Assembly (NCBI RefSeq): GCF_004798865.1
Contig: NW_025336481.1
Coordinates: 22,950,635-23,014,634 of the forward strand
Direction of reading: 5' to 3'
DNA length: 64,000 nucleotides
Source: Varanus komodoensis
Lineage: Eukaryota; Chordata; Lepidosauria; Squamata; Varanidae
Position 1 is the first letter of the stretch; each line of letters starts with the position of its first letter. The position numbers and the translations under genes were made by a program. This document shows positions 1 through 13,300 of the stretch, in pieces. Under the pieces are notes generated by a model, which did not search any database, was not told the origin of the DNA, and was given only the letters and a program-made list of their open reading frames with translations.

Positions 1-1168
1 CAAGTGTATAGGTGGTGGATGTGCCAGTCTGAAATATATTCCTGATGTAGCACTACATTGACAGAGTAGCCTATGCCAGTTCTATTTATAGCATCTAAGG
101 ACCTTTTCCTTGCCCATCAGATCTGCAATGCTGTGAAAATTGACTTGGGTCAAAAACTAGAGTCAAACTGCAGTTGTACATTTCATGTAAAGGAATGAAG
201 TGAGAAATCTGAACTGTACATGTTGTACAGGAACACTACTGAAAATAGTATCCTTGAGCTCTTTTCCCTTGCTGCCTCAGTAACATTTAGCAGCTCTTAC
301 ATTAAATACAGTCATCATGATGTGAGCTACATTCTCCTTTCCAGCAAAACAAAGAGTGTTGTAATCCAATATAATGGTTGGATTACATGAAATATCAGTC
401 CTTAAATATTACAGGAGGGAGATGAGACTGCTTGTTACAGGGCTATTGGTTCTGCTTCCATGCTTTCCATGACAGAGATACTATGTTGTGGCAGTTGAGA
501 TGAGCATGTTTCTCTTCAACTGCTTCATGGGCAGAGTAATACATGAACACCTTCTGTGCATTCATCCAATTGTCTCTCATTTCAGAAAGTGCTTCATTAC
601 TGAAGATGTTTAGAGATGTGCATCTCATCCATTCTTTCAAATCCAAAAAGTAGGGGCAAGGATTTGGCAAAGAAAATGAAGACAACAGAGGAGCAAAGGG
701 GAAAATAGTGAATACACAAAACATATTTTGCCCTTGCACAAAGACCCTTCGTGCAATACTCAATACTTTTGAGCTGGACATTTATGAAGCAATTTGAGAG
801 TTCCATGGGGGTGTATGAGATACTATCTTGGAAAAAGAAAAAAGTGTGGTGGTATGCGACCCTCAGTTTGCAATGTATAAGAGATAATGAGAACCTTAAT
901 GGTAAGTCACCAAACCCCCAAGAATAAAAATAAATAAATTAAATCGCTGCTCCCTATACTTGGATTTCTAGCCTCTGCCACAGCTATATTAAACTGTTAG
1001 AAGGCCTAACCAAAAGAAACAGAAAAACCTGAACATTAACAACAATAAAAAAATCCATACACCATCTGTAGGTTTATAAATTCATCACTGAATACTATTA
1101 AGTAAAAGTTCATGCAATGTAATAAAAAAATTTAAAATATAATCAAAGTGTCATAGATCTCTATTTAC
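1..1168. other. NEDD1 intron 13 (partial)
   Basis: AT-rich intron sequence. A minus-strand open frame at 781-443 (112 codons) does not look like any family I know and lacks splice support. No repeat was recognised. Confidence 0.6.
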
Positions 1169-1325
1169 CTGAAGTCATCCAGTGTTTCTTGTATCATATT
1201 TTGAATGAAATGAATTTGAACTGATGATAAAGGTGCATTCAATCTACTGCTTCCAATAGTATCTACTATTTTTTCAGATAGTGAACTGGCAACTCCAGCA
1301 CTAACAGCAGAAGTTATCTTTGGGT
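1169..1325 (-). CDS. NEDD1: NEDD1 exon 13, start of C-terminal region
   Basis: Residues 556-607. [18 protein letters not shown] and [13 protein letters not shown] match human [18 protein letters not shown] and [13 protein letters not shown]. The donor is TTCAG/GTAAAT at 1168. The next exon should begin with the second half of an Arg/Glu-rich helix. I searched 1-1168 and did not see it, so it lies left of the window. Confidence 0.92.
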
Positions 1326-4300
1326 CTACGGAAAAATACAAATATCAGCATTTCCTTTTACTTGACAAAGAAAAAAGAGACTCCAAAAGGTAGTTTTCTA
1401 CAAGCTAGTATTTAAGACAGGCATTTTGGCATACCACATCACTGTGATGTTAATTATAATCATCATGTATATTTAAACAGTGAAAAAAAAAAAAAAGCTT
1501 CTGTCCCTCACCCTACCTAAAAGCTTGTAACGGTTGGGATTTGAGAATTTAAAGTAAGTTCATGAATGGAAACTAAAGCTGAACCCTGGAAAATTTCACA
1601 TACTAATTGCCTTGATACATCATGCACAGCAATTTAGAAACTTTACATTATGTCACATTCTTATTCATAAATCTGATTTGCATGCATGTGTGCTTATGTG
1701 TGTGGAAACCTTTGGACTATTATACTCCTGCTCACTTGAGATGCTAAGTCACTAGCCAGCTTATTATTTTTTATAATGCAAAAGTGTGATTTATACTTAC
1801 TTGTTGAGGTAGTACCATTCATTGGTGAGTCATATGTCAATTGTGCCTGGATATTCTTAATAAGCCTCTCCCGAGAATCAGGACTCTTGACTATGTTGAC
1901 CAGTGGTGGAGTGCTTAGATTTGGGGAATCAGAGCTTGTTGAGCTTAACTGTGGGGGGAAGGGAGGAATAAATATGTTAGGGTTTTTATGTGTGTTTGTT
2001 ATATTTTACTATTCTTTTACTTATGATTTTTGTTTTCTGAATTTTTGTAAACTGCTTTGGAGAGTTTCAGAAAGGCAAACTAGAACTCTAATAATAAAAC
2101 ATAAAAAATAATGAAACCTAGTAAATGTAAAAGAAACTGGAAGCAGTGGGTGTTCAGAGTGCAATAAATGATATTCTGGATTGCTAATATGGGCCCAGCA
2201 ACAACTGTATGGCCTACTTAAGCATTAGTGGCACATATCAATGACATAGGATAACAGGAAAAAGGTGGCAACATGGGAAAGAAAGTTCCTTATCTCAATT
2301 GATGCTGTTCCATTTAGTACCATTTAACATGTCCATTAAACCACCTTATTCAACTAGTGTCTGGTGCCACCAGGTACAATATGAAAAGAACAATCTGAAA
2401 GGCAGGTTGCTTCTCTGTAGAATTTCAAGTGATCATCTGTGCATTTACACATATGGACTGAGTGCCTGTGTGTGGCCTCAGTCAGGAAGCTTCTATAGCT
2501 GAGGAATTTTTGTTGGGAACACTCCCCACATCATCTAGTATATACATCTACAGTGAGTTCCTGCTTGTTCCCTTAGTCCCATAGAGATTGACTACTTGTA
2601 ACCTCAGGACCAAGATTAAACTATGGTGTAAATAAATGGTGCCAATGAGGCTAGAAAACAGTGGAATATCCTTGGTATACATAGCAATCAAATGAAAAGA
2701 TGACACCAACATGTGGTTGGTGGGAGGTTTATGTGAATGCACAGATGGTCATTCACAGAATTACAACTACAGATAAGCAACTTACCTTTTTTCTTTGTGT
2801 TCTGAGTATCACACATGTAGGTGAGTAGCAAGTTCACTCACAAGAGGTGGGCTGTTTCATAAATGGAGAACAGAAGAAAGAGCTGCATGACCGAAAGGGC
2901 AATCTGCTCTGAATTGTACTTCAAGAAGGTGTGAGGACATCAGCTGTAGGTACTCTGCTAAGTGAAGATGAATGTTCTACTAATTATTGACTGGGGCTCT
3001 TAATAGCAGTCATAATCAAAGCAGTCTGAATAACTGTATACACCAGTCATCCCAGTCAAGGGCATGCCATGTCAGTATTGATCAATCAGATCATCATTCC
3101 CATTCAGGTCTCCACATGATGTAAACATGGACCTTCTTGACCATATGGGTCAGCATATCTGACATTCAAAGTTCTATTTGGAGACCTAGAAGGGTAGCAA
3201 GACATTTATTGACTAGTCCAGAAGCATAGCTGGATCCTGAATTTCTCCATCTGATATTGAAACAATTACCCCTGAATCATGTCAGTACCGAGGTAACAAC
3301 CACTATTGAGAAGGGAACGGCACAGATGGTCTCAGTGGTGATGAAGATCTGAGAAGCTCATAGCCTCACTGGATATTTTTAAGTATCTATACCTATTCCT
3401 TTTGGTACTGTCCAAGGGGTTTAGGTACTGTCCATGCAGAGCACATCATGAAAAAGGCAGGGCTACATGAAGCACAAGTTGGAATTAAGATTGCTGGGAG
3501 AAATATCAACAACCTCAGATATGCAGATGATACCACTCTCATGGCAGAAAGTGAAGAGGAACTAAAGAGCCTCTTGATGCGGGTGAAGGAGGAGAGCGCA
3601 AAAGTTGGCTTGAAACTCAACATTAAGAAAACTAAGATCATGACATACAGTCTTATCACTTCCTGGCAAATAGATGGGGAAGAAATGGAGGTAGTGACAG
3701 ATTTTATTTTCCTTGGCTCCAAGATCACTGCAGATGGGGACCGCAGCCAAGAAATTAAAAGACGTTTGCTCCTTGGGAGGAAGGCTATGGCAAATCTAGA
3801 CAGCATACTAAAAAGCAGAGACGTCACCCTGCCGACAAAAGTTCAAATAGTCAAGGCTATGGTTTTCCCAGTTGTAATTTATGGCTGTGAGAGTTGGACC
3901 ATAAGGAAAACTGAGTGCCAAAGAATTGCCGCCTTTGAATTGTGGTGCTGGAGAAGACTCCTGTGAGTCCCTTGGACTGTAAGACAATCAAACCGGTCAG
4001 TCCTAGAGGAGATCAACCCTGACTGCTCTTTAGAAGGCCAGATACTGAAGGTGAAACTCAAATACTTTGGCCACCTAATGAGAAGAAAGGACTCACTGGA
4101 GAAGAGCCTAACACTGGGAATACTTGATGGCAAAAGAAGAAGAGGATGGCAGAGAATGAGGTGGCTAGATGGGAGTCACTGAAGCAGTCAGCGTGAGCTT
4201 AAGTGGACTCCAGGGGATGGTGGAAGGCCTGGAGGAATGTTGTAACTTCTTATGCAGTAAATGTTTGGGGCATCTCACAAAAGGGAAAGCAGTCCAAGTT

Positions 4301-7300
4301 CTTTGTATATATGCATGCATCCTTCCTTCCCACCTTCAGGTGCAAATCAAGCTTTCTCATGATAAGCCTTTCAGGTTCTCTCCTACACTGGAGCTTCCTC
4401 CTCTTCTTCTGGGCTCAGATTTATGTGTATACGGAATTGTTGAGTCTCCCAATGTAATGTAATAACTATGGTGGTCCTCTTAACAACACTGACTGTGTCT
4501 TTCCTCTTTTCAACAGAGGAAAGACTTAAATATCTTCGATCTTTCAGGAGTATTGAGACACAAATCTTGAAACACTTGAAATGTACTGAAATTTTGTGCT
4601 TGATCTGGATCCAGCCAGTATTGCTTCTTCAGATTAGTGAAATGTGAGCCCATTCTACATTTCATTTTTCATTGGTTATTTTAGGGAAATTATCTATGCA
4701 ACATCTTAAGAATCCAATTATATCTTGACCATCCTGGATCTGTTTAAATCTCTGATTTGGTCATCTGCTATGATTCAAGTTCCTCCATTTTTTCTTACAA
4801 TTTTGTTGAACTGTGTTAGTATTATCATTATAATTTTCTCTATAAGACTCAAGTCCATTGCTGCACTGGCCATGTTTGCAATCCCATTAAGTTGCTGAGA
4901 GACTTCGTTTATCTGAGTTTCCAGGGACTGGATAGTAGTGAAACATTCCTATCTCAAGTCTTGTATTTAGTCTTCAATTTCAGCTTTTGTCATATCATGC
5001 TTTTGCCTTCCCTACTTGCTTTTGTTGATCTCTCCTCCTGTGCTCTCAGAGGCTCCAGAGTACTAAGTCTCCTATCACAGGGGTTGCAGGAAGCATCAAT
5101 TACCCTTCTTGTCCCCCAAATGTCAGGTTTACTTTGTTGATGCACTAGTTTAAGTTATAATTTGCACTAGGGGACTGGAACATTAAGTTACTAATCCACC
5201 ATATCAGCATGATGACATCATCCTCCCATGTGATTACAGATATTAAGCCTACTCAAAAGCAACTTGGTAACCTAAGTACCAAGCTCCTGTATGTCTAATC
5301 AGAAGTAAGCTACAAGCATCATATTCACTCACATAAGAGGACACCCCAGCATTTTTGCTCAGATGCAGGCAAGACTAAATCAATCAGCAGCACTTTGAAA
5401 AAAGTATCCAAACAGCAAGTTCCCACATGTCTTTGCAGAAGCAAGCATGAAAGCAAGTCAAGCCCCAGAAACAAGCAGGATTGAATCACTCAGCAGCTTC
5501 CCCCCTACAGGCCACACTCCTCCTCCCCTGCAGGGAAAAGCCTATCTGGTAAGCTCTTTTCCCTGTTGTAGAGGGGCAAAGGTTCCCTTTCTTATTGTAC
5601 AACAGGGAAAAGCTCTCAGCTAATTAGCTGCTGATTTGAGATAACAGCTTTTCTCTGCAAAGGGGAGAGAGGAGAGGGAGGGGAGAGGAGAGTCCTGGGA
5701 AAGAAGCTGACAGCCTGGATGTCGCTGCCCTCCATCAGCTGAATCCAGCCTGTGAGCTGGAGGCTCCCCATCCCTGACACAGTCATGTAAATTTAATTAA
5801 AAACCAAGAACAAAAGCTCTATCATTCAACAAAACAAGTGTCAAGGACAGAAAATCTCTTATAGAAAAACACATTTTTTAAGCCCATATGTATTTGGTTG
5901 CCATCTAGTAGCCTACCCTTTGTGCTTGATCTTCTAACTACTGCTTTTATGCACCACTCTTACTACTGTCCTCTCATGTAAATTCCATTTCCTCTTTCAT
6001 TTTTAGAAATAATTGTAATAATTATGGTTGAAATATAAATGATCAATTGTCCCAAAGTCACTTGTCAAATGTAATTCAATGTGTCCCAAGAACAACTAAG
6101 TCTGTATCCAACCTATTATGACTGAACCAGTATTTTCATTAACCATGAATAGTTCCAAACAATTTTTCAGGCTTTCTAATCATAAGTGCAAGCTGTGATG
6201 GATGCTAACCCTGGTTAGTGAAAGGCCTGATGTGTAAGAAACACTAACTAGGTCTTGCTCTTTAAACAAAAAGGAAAATTTGCATGTAATCAGGGCACTT
6301 GTAATCTCCTAAACTTTAGATATAAATGTAGATGTAATGTGGCTTGCACTTAAAAAGCAGATGAAAGGAAAAAAAGCAGAGAAGCAAAAGAAAAGTGACA
6401 GCATCCTGCACCTGTTTCATCTGTTCCCTTGCTTCTTGTCTTCCATAATTAGCTTTCTTAGCATCAGTGTCTGCATTTTCATCTTCTTCTTTAATAGGAG
6501 AGCCAACAAATACATCAAGTGGACTAGAATGCACAATTTGAGAACTAGATGCTGCTGTATTTTTTCTTGTGGGTAATACAGAATTGAACTGGGAAAGAAA
6601 ATCCAAGCTGGAAAGGTAAGGCTGAAAATCCAAACCTAGAATGCAAAACAAAATTACACACTTGTAAACTATATTATTCACATTAAAATGTATTCTGAAA
6701 ACAGGTTAGCATCCACAACGTGCTAATGCAGGGGTCTCAAACTCGCGGCCCGCGGGCCAATTGCCAGAATGGGCGGGGCACAGGGGAGGGGCCCTGCGGC
6801 CTTCAAAGCACCAGCGGCGCCCGGGCCAGCCGCGGGATGAGTGGCCCACCACCACCGTGGTGTTGGAATACTTGATGCGGCCCAGCCTCCCCCAGACTCT
6901 ACTTCCAGCGGCCCCCAGGTAAGTTGAGTTTGAGACCCCTGTGCTAATGGTTAGCCCCCTCCAGGACAGGGATGTGAGCACATGCATAAATCCCTTTATA
7001 GAATTTGATTTACCAGTATTCACAAGTCTGCATGGACTTCCCTCAATGGGTGAGGTTGTACAGCAGCTGAAGCCAAGTATGTCTGTACACCATTCCAACT
7101 AGAGAGCCAGCTGCTCCACAAACAAGGCCTTTGAGCAGCAAAACCATCCTGGCCAATGCACTAGATGGACCATGTACCCTGTGTTTTCTTCCATTAGGTG
7201 AAGGCACAGGGCAGGCAAAGCTGAGTCAGTTGCCTGCCTGCTTCATGAACTGCTTCCTATTCCAGTTGAGATAGCAAGCAGCATGTAAAGTGAATGGGTT

Positions 7301-10300
7301 CAGCCAGAAAAGCTCCAAAACAGTGGTACCTTGGCTCACAACAGAGTCTGTTCCAGGACTCTGGTCATGACCCAAATTGGTCATAAGCCAAGTTAAATTT
7401 CCCCATAAGGTTCAATGTAAATAAGGTTAATCCATTTTGTAGCCATTTTTTTTTAATCAGACGGAGGGGGGAGAGACAGGTGCGATTGTGGGCACACTGG
7501 GGGAGGGAGAGACGGACATGATCTCAACCAACTCCCCCCCACCCCCGGCACGATCACAGCCATCTCCTCACTGGGGGGAGCGGGGGAGATGGCCGTGACT
7601 GTGCTGGTTGCGGTGGAGGGGGGGAGATGACCGAGACTGTGCCCGTCTTTCCTGCAGGAGCACGCCTGTGATCTTGGGAAGGTGGGTAGATGGCTGCAAA
7701 CTTGGTCACCACCCAATGCGGAGTTCGCAACCCACATCAAAATGTTCATGAAATTTTTGTTTGCGACCCAATTTGGTTGTGAACCAAGACATTCGTGAGC
7801 CGAGGTACCACTGTATTTGCTGGCCAATGTTAAGGCAGCTTCTTGTTCCTCGATACAGGGAAGGCAATGGACAAGTGAAACACATTCAGCTTGAACTTGC
7901 CACACCACTCAAGGCAGCTTTACTAATCTTTTCAATGGCTTTGTTCACCAACTAGCAGGGGGAATGGCACACTGGGGAATTCCTGTGTTCTTGGTAACCA
8001 GAGATTGGAGATAATGAGGGGATCCTTCCCCCAAGCTCCCAGTAATCCCACTCAACATTGGAGACAAGGCCGATAGAGGGGGCCCAAGCCTTCACTTGTT
8101 AAGTCAGAGGTTCCTTATCCCTGTACTATGCTACTTAAACTGTTGCAATAAAAAGCTTATTACAAAAATCACTTACCATCACCCTTTCCTGGAGCATCCT
8201 CACTTGTTTTACCAGCTGCAATATCTGCAAGATATCAGAACAATAAATACTGACTGTAAAACAGAAAAAAAACCCTGTACAGAGAGAACAGTTCTGCCAG
8301 CTCATTTGTTCAACAGCAGCAGCATCTGTTTAACCTTTTAATATAGAAAATAAAGCTTTGAGAATAGAACTTAAAAGGTGTCAGAGATCTGTCTCCAAGC
8401 AGATCAAGATCAGAAGCTTCTAACTACAGTCTTTATTATGCTAACGTTGGGTAGCCAAGGAATACAAAAGCAACACTGCAGAAATCATTAACAAAAGATA
8501 CCAGCAAAGTTAGAATGCCAGCTGTAAAGGAAATATGGCTCATGCTAAAAAGATTATTCCAAACTGAACCCCTCTTGCCCCTTCCCAACCAAAAGAAGTT
8601 AATGCCATCCTCATGGTGGTTCCTACTCCTTGTGGGCCAGAGAGCAGGCATATCCAATCCTACTCAACTGGTCTCAAAGGGTTTCCTGTTTTGATCTGAT
8701 GCAGAATAAGACAGACCATGTTACATATGCTCCTCTCTAGCTCTGTCTGTCCCACCATGTTTCACCATTTCAGGACATGCCAGTCTTGACATTTCCGCTT
8801 TCTGGCCCTGTCTCTTCTTCCAGTTCTGATTCAGATTCTAAGTTAACAACCCTGGAATACTGTATTTTCAGAGAAGCAGACCCAGTCCCTTCAAAAGGGC
8901 ACTATCTGCTAACTTATGAGAAATCCTTATTAATCTGCTTATAACAATTTTGAATTGCATGTGTATACTTCACACTATTGGTATGACTGAAACTTTTCAA
9001 ATATTTGAATGTTTTCTATAGGGTAATGGGTGGCAAATAGATGTCACACTCTAATGAACACTTATTTGGATATCTAGTCTAATTTTGTTGAAGTTTATGT
9101 AGTTTGTTGTTGTTTATGTTTATGCAAAAGTTGGATTCTAATATATTAATTTTATATATACTCATTGATATTGATATTTACAAATCTATTTATATTATAA
9201 TTGTTCATATTTTTGCACTCCCTTTTTGTTTATTTTAGTTGACTTTCACAATAAAAATGAATTTAAAAGTAAGTGCAAGTATTAAATATCTTAACTGTAA
9301 GAGTAATAGGGTATACAGATTTAATCCAAAGGACAGCGTCTCTTGCCACTAAATGTACATTTCAATAGTTTCAGCATCAACTTACCATCTCGTAATGGAG
9401 AGAACAAGTCACCTAAACTACTTCTCCCCAAATCATCAAAATGACTTAGATTAGAAGTGTTTCCATGCTCAACTTCTTTGGAAGGAATTACATCTAAACT
9501 GCTGCTACGTGGGAATCCTAGAAGAGAAACACATCTATTTTCCTGAATAAAAGAGTAATTTTAATGACAAATTAAAATTACTTTACAAATAATGGAGAAT
9601 AATGGAACAAGTTCAACATATTGCAGCTAAGATATTTTATTATAGGCATGAGGCTGCCAATTCTTAACTGGAAACATGCCCCATTGAAATCAACGGGACT
9701 GACTTCAAAGGAGACGGTTAGAAACGTAAGCAAAAGCTATTACCATTATCAGAACAGCCTGACAAGTTAAACTTAGGCACTGCAGAACCTATTGTCTTAT
9801 GACATCATGTGGCCACTGAATCTACCCCAGCTGCCAAAACTGGTAGGTTATTTTCCCTTGAGCTTAATGACAGTATTAACAATAAAGGGCACTATCCATA
9901 ATTAACAGAAAACTTGTACACTCTTTTCACATGGAAGTGAATGGAAATGCATTATAAGCTTTTTCCATTCTTAAAAATATATTATGCTGCCCTTTTCGGT
10001 TTAGTGAGGAACTACCACATAACATTAACAAATGACTATGTGCACTAAAAATTCTAAGATAGTAAAACATTAAAAAACAAGGTTATTTGCAAAAACCTGG
10101 CATATTTTTGCAATAGAAAACAGAGCTAAAGCCAGTTTTATCAGGTTTAGGAATCAGTTTCAAAGACAGCCACCCTTAAGTTTCTCATCTTTATTTTGGA
10201 GTTACTTACTTGGTAAACTGAATAAACCAGAACCTCTCACCAACCATGATAAATGATCAGAGGGCTTGAGTTTCTCACCTGTACTACACAAAACTATGAC

Positions 10301-13300
10301 TGATCTCATCTGCAGCACAGGAGGAGGTTGCCAGTACCAAGAGAGGGGGATAACTGATTGCCAAACGGCAAGGCGTCAAAGTGCACTACAGCAGTAGCAG
10401 CTGCCTCCTCTGAGGTAAAGAACAAGGAATTTACTGGGTGTGGGAAAGATGTGCAAGGAGAGATGGTGTTGTGCTATCTTTTAAAAGGCAAAGTGACTCA
10501 AACCCCCTGGCGCTATACTCATCTTTTCGTTTCAAAAGCTGTAACAACCAGATTTCCAAATGCTCTGAAGTTAAAAGGGGAAGAGATAGACACTGCTGTT
10601 TTGCTTGCCTCCAGGAGAATACTATACTACTGTTTCTGCAAAAAATGACGAAACAAAATGTTTGACTGTGCAACAAAGGTGATGCTCTTGTGATACTGCA
10701 TCAACTTTAAACATCAAACATCAGTTCAATGGCACAAATGTGTGAGGACTAAGGACCAATTAAGTTTAAGGACCAACTAAGCAAATGTTAAAGTTGCAAC
10801 ATTCTGTATTTGCATACGCTCCCTGCTTCTTGGATTTCACATGGATTTTTACCTGATTTTTCCTGAATAACATCAGTTCCTTTAATTTCAGCTGTTGGCA
10901 TGGACTGAGGCAAGAATGTAGCAGGTATGTTAGAAGGAAGGTTTTTGATCATGCCAGCATTCTGCATTCCTCCAGTGTTACTTGCTGTTTTGCTATCAGA
11001 TCTTTTGCAAGCCTGCTTATTTGAAGATGTTTTAAGACTAGACTGAAACAAAAGTAACTTTAATCAGAAATGCTTTACTGTACATGAAAAGGGATAGAAG
11101 CAACTTTCTTTCTATGGCAGTTGCTAACAGGATTCCAGTATCAAGAAAGCCAGACACCAATTTTAAAAATAAAAAGAGAACTTAAAAAGTGATGCATTCT
11201 AGTCACACAGAAAGCAATCCATCAAGGTCTGAAAGCATCACTCAAAGGTGAAAATTGTGCAATTCTAATTTCAATAAAACCAAAATTACAGGTCTTGGGG
11301 CATAATGCAGTTGAGACTCTGAACTTGGAGGCTAACAATCATCTGATTCAGAGAAGGTGGAGTAGCAAAGATTATCTTTCTTTTCCTGCTCCTCTTACCC
11401 AGTATTCTTACTAAATGCCTGTCTTCAGCTTCTAGCTGGGGTGGCTTTGGAGAGGTAGAGGAAGGAGCTGTGGACTACCCAGAATAGACCAAATCCTGCC
11501 CTCTCCAGGTCTCCTCTCTTCCCTGTTCACCAGAACACCCCTTTACTACTCCTTTAGGTCAAGTCCCTAACCTCAGAGAGACAGCCAGAGTAGTTCTTTT
11601 CACATTGGCTGTAAGGTGGAAGCAGGATTGGAGCACATATGCTCAGCTTCAATACTGAAGCAACATCCCTGACCTCAGAGTTGGGAATCCAAATTACCCT
11701 GTACCCTACCCCAGGCAATATTTAGGAGCCACAGGATCACTTCCTTAATATCTTATATATCAATATATTAACATAAAAACATCTCATGTATTTGTTGGAA
11801 TACATTTACCATAATTAGGCAACATTTTTAAATCAACATTTGAGCACTGAAGGTACAAGATGCCTTACCCTTGAAAAGCTATTATAGTACTGCAGTGTGA
11901 TGCATTTCACAGAGGTTTTGTGAGCACTGACTGATTTCACAGGTGCTGTCAATTTTCTTAGGTCATAATGGTATATCTTTCCACGAGAAGATCCAATCAC
12001 CAGAGAAGTCCCTTCAGGCATGAATTCTACTGCTGTTAGAGGAGATTCTGCTACTAAAGTCCTTAATTGCCTTTACATAGCAAATCAAAATGCAAAAAAC
12101 AAAGGAAGAAAAAACAAAAAGGACACAATGTTGCATTATGTTTCTGAAGTGAAATGGTTTTTTCCCCTCTTAACATTCAAGGAATTTATTTTAAATTAGG
12201 TTAGGCTGAGAATGTGTTCCTGGCCTAAGACTATGTAGTGGGTTTCATGCCCAAGTGAAGACCTGAACCCAGGTCTTCCTGGTTCAAAGCCAACACTTTA
12301 CACTATACTACACCATCGTTTTAGCTTTTTGTTCATTTAATAGTAAGCTATTTACTATCTGTGCATATATCATATGCTTATTTACTAAAGTTATATCTAT
12401 GTTCGCACAATACTTGAAAGACTGTATTCTTTAAAGCACAAATACAGATCCATTGCAACTCCTCCATCTCAAAAAGCATTTTAACATGTAGGATGGCAAA
12501 AGCAACTCCCACATCAGCATTCACCCCCTCTGTGCAGTTTTTATTTTTCCCCTTTATTTATAGCCTAATACACTTAAGTCTACTCCTAGTACATTAAGGT
12601 GTAACCAAATGCAGCCTTTGTGTACTGAATTGCAAAGCAGCACTTTTCCTTCCCATCCTACTTTATGATATTTAATATTTGACCAGAAGAAGAATTCTGG
12701 AGAATCCAAGGACTTATTCATACTGTAACATTTTGGTTAAACTTAATAAAGATATTATACAACTGTGGAATTGTCTTATGGACACACAGCTTCCTTTGCT
12801 TTCCATTAGCTTGTCATGTGATATTGGCCTCTATTACGCACTACAATTAATTTTACATGAAGTCTCAAAATGTGTGTGTAGGTGTCCACATGAAAATCAA
12901 ATGATTAAACATATCCATGTTATGCCAAAGTATTCCAGCCATGTCAAACCTTCATAAATTGATTTTTAATTTCATCTGATTTTTGATGATCATCAATTTC
13001 AGAAAGCCTATGATTTTATGTTCAAAGCCTATGATTTCAGAAATTTCAGAAAGCCTATGATTTTATGTAAACAGCTGCTGAAAAGCAGTATATAAATTCC
13101 ATTAAATACTTACCTTTTACTTGAAGTATCATACAATATGATTTTTTTATCCAGACCTATAGTTACAAGCAGCAGCTCACTGATTGGAGAAAAACAGATC
13201 TCATAGGCTGGAGCTTTATGGGCATTTTCAAAGTTATGATAAGGAGTTTGACTGTTGACATCCCACAAAGTAACAGTTCCACTGTCAGAGACACTGCCCA

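Noticed and set aside
443-781. 112-codon minus-strand frame left of NEDD1 exon 13
   Set aside because: No resemblance to the NEDD1 C-terminus, no splice sites and no family sign.
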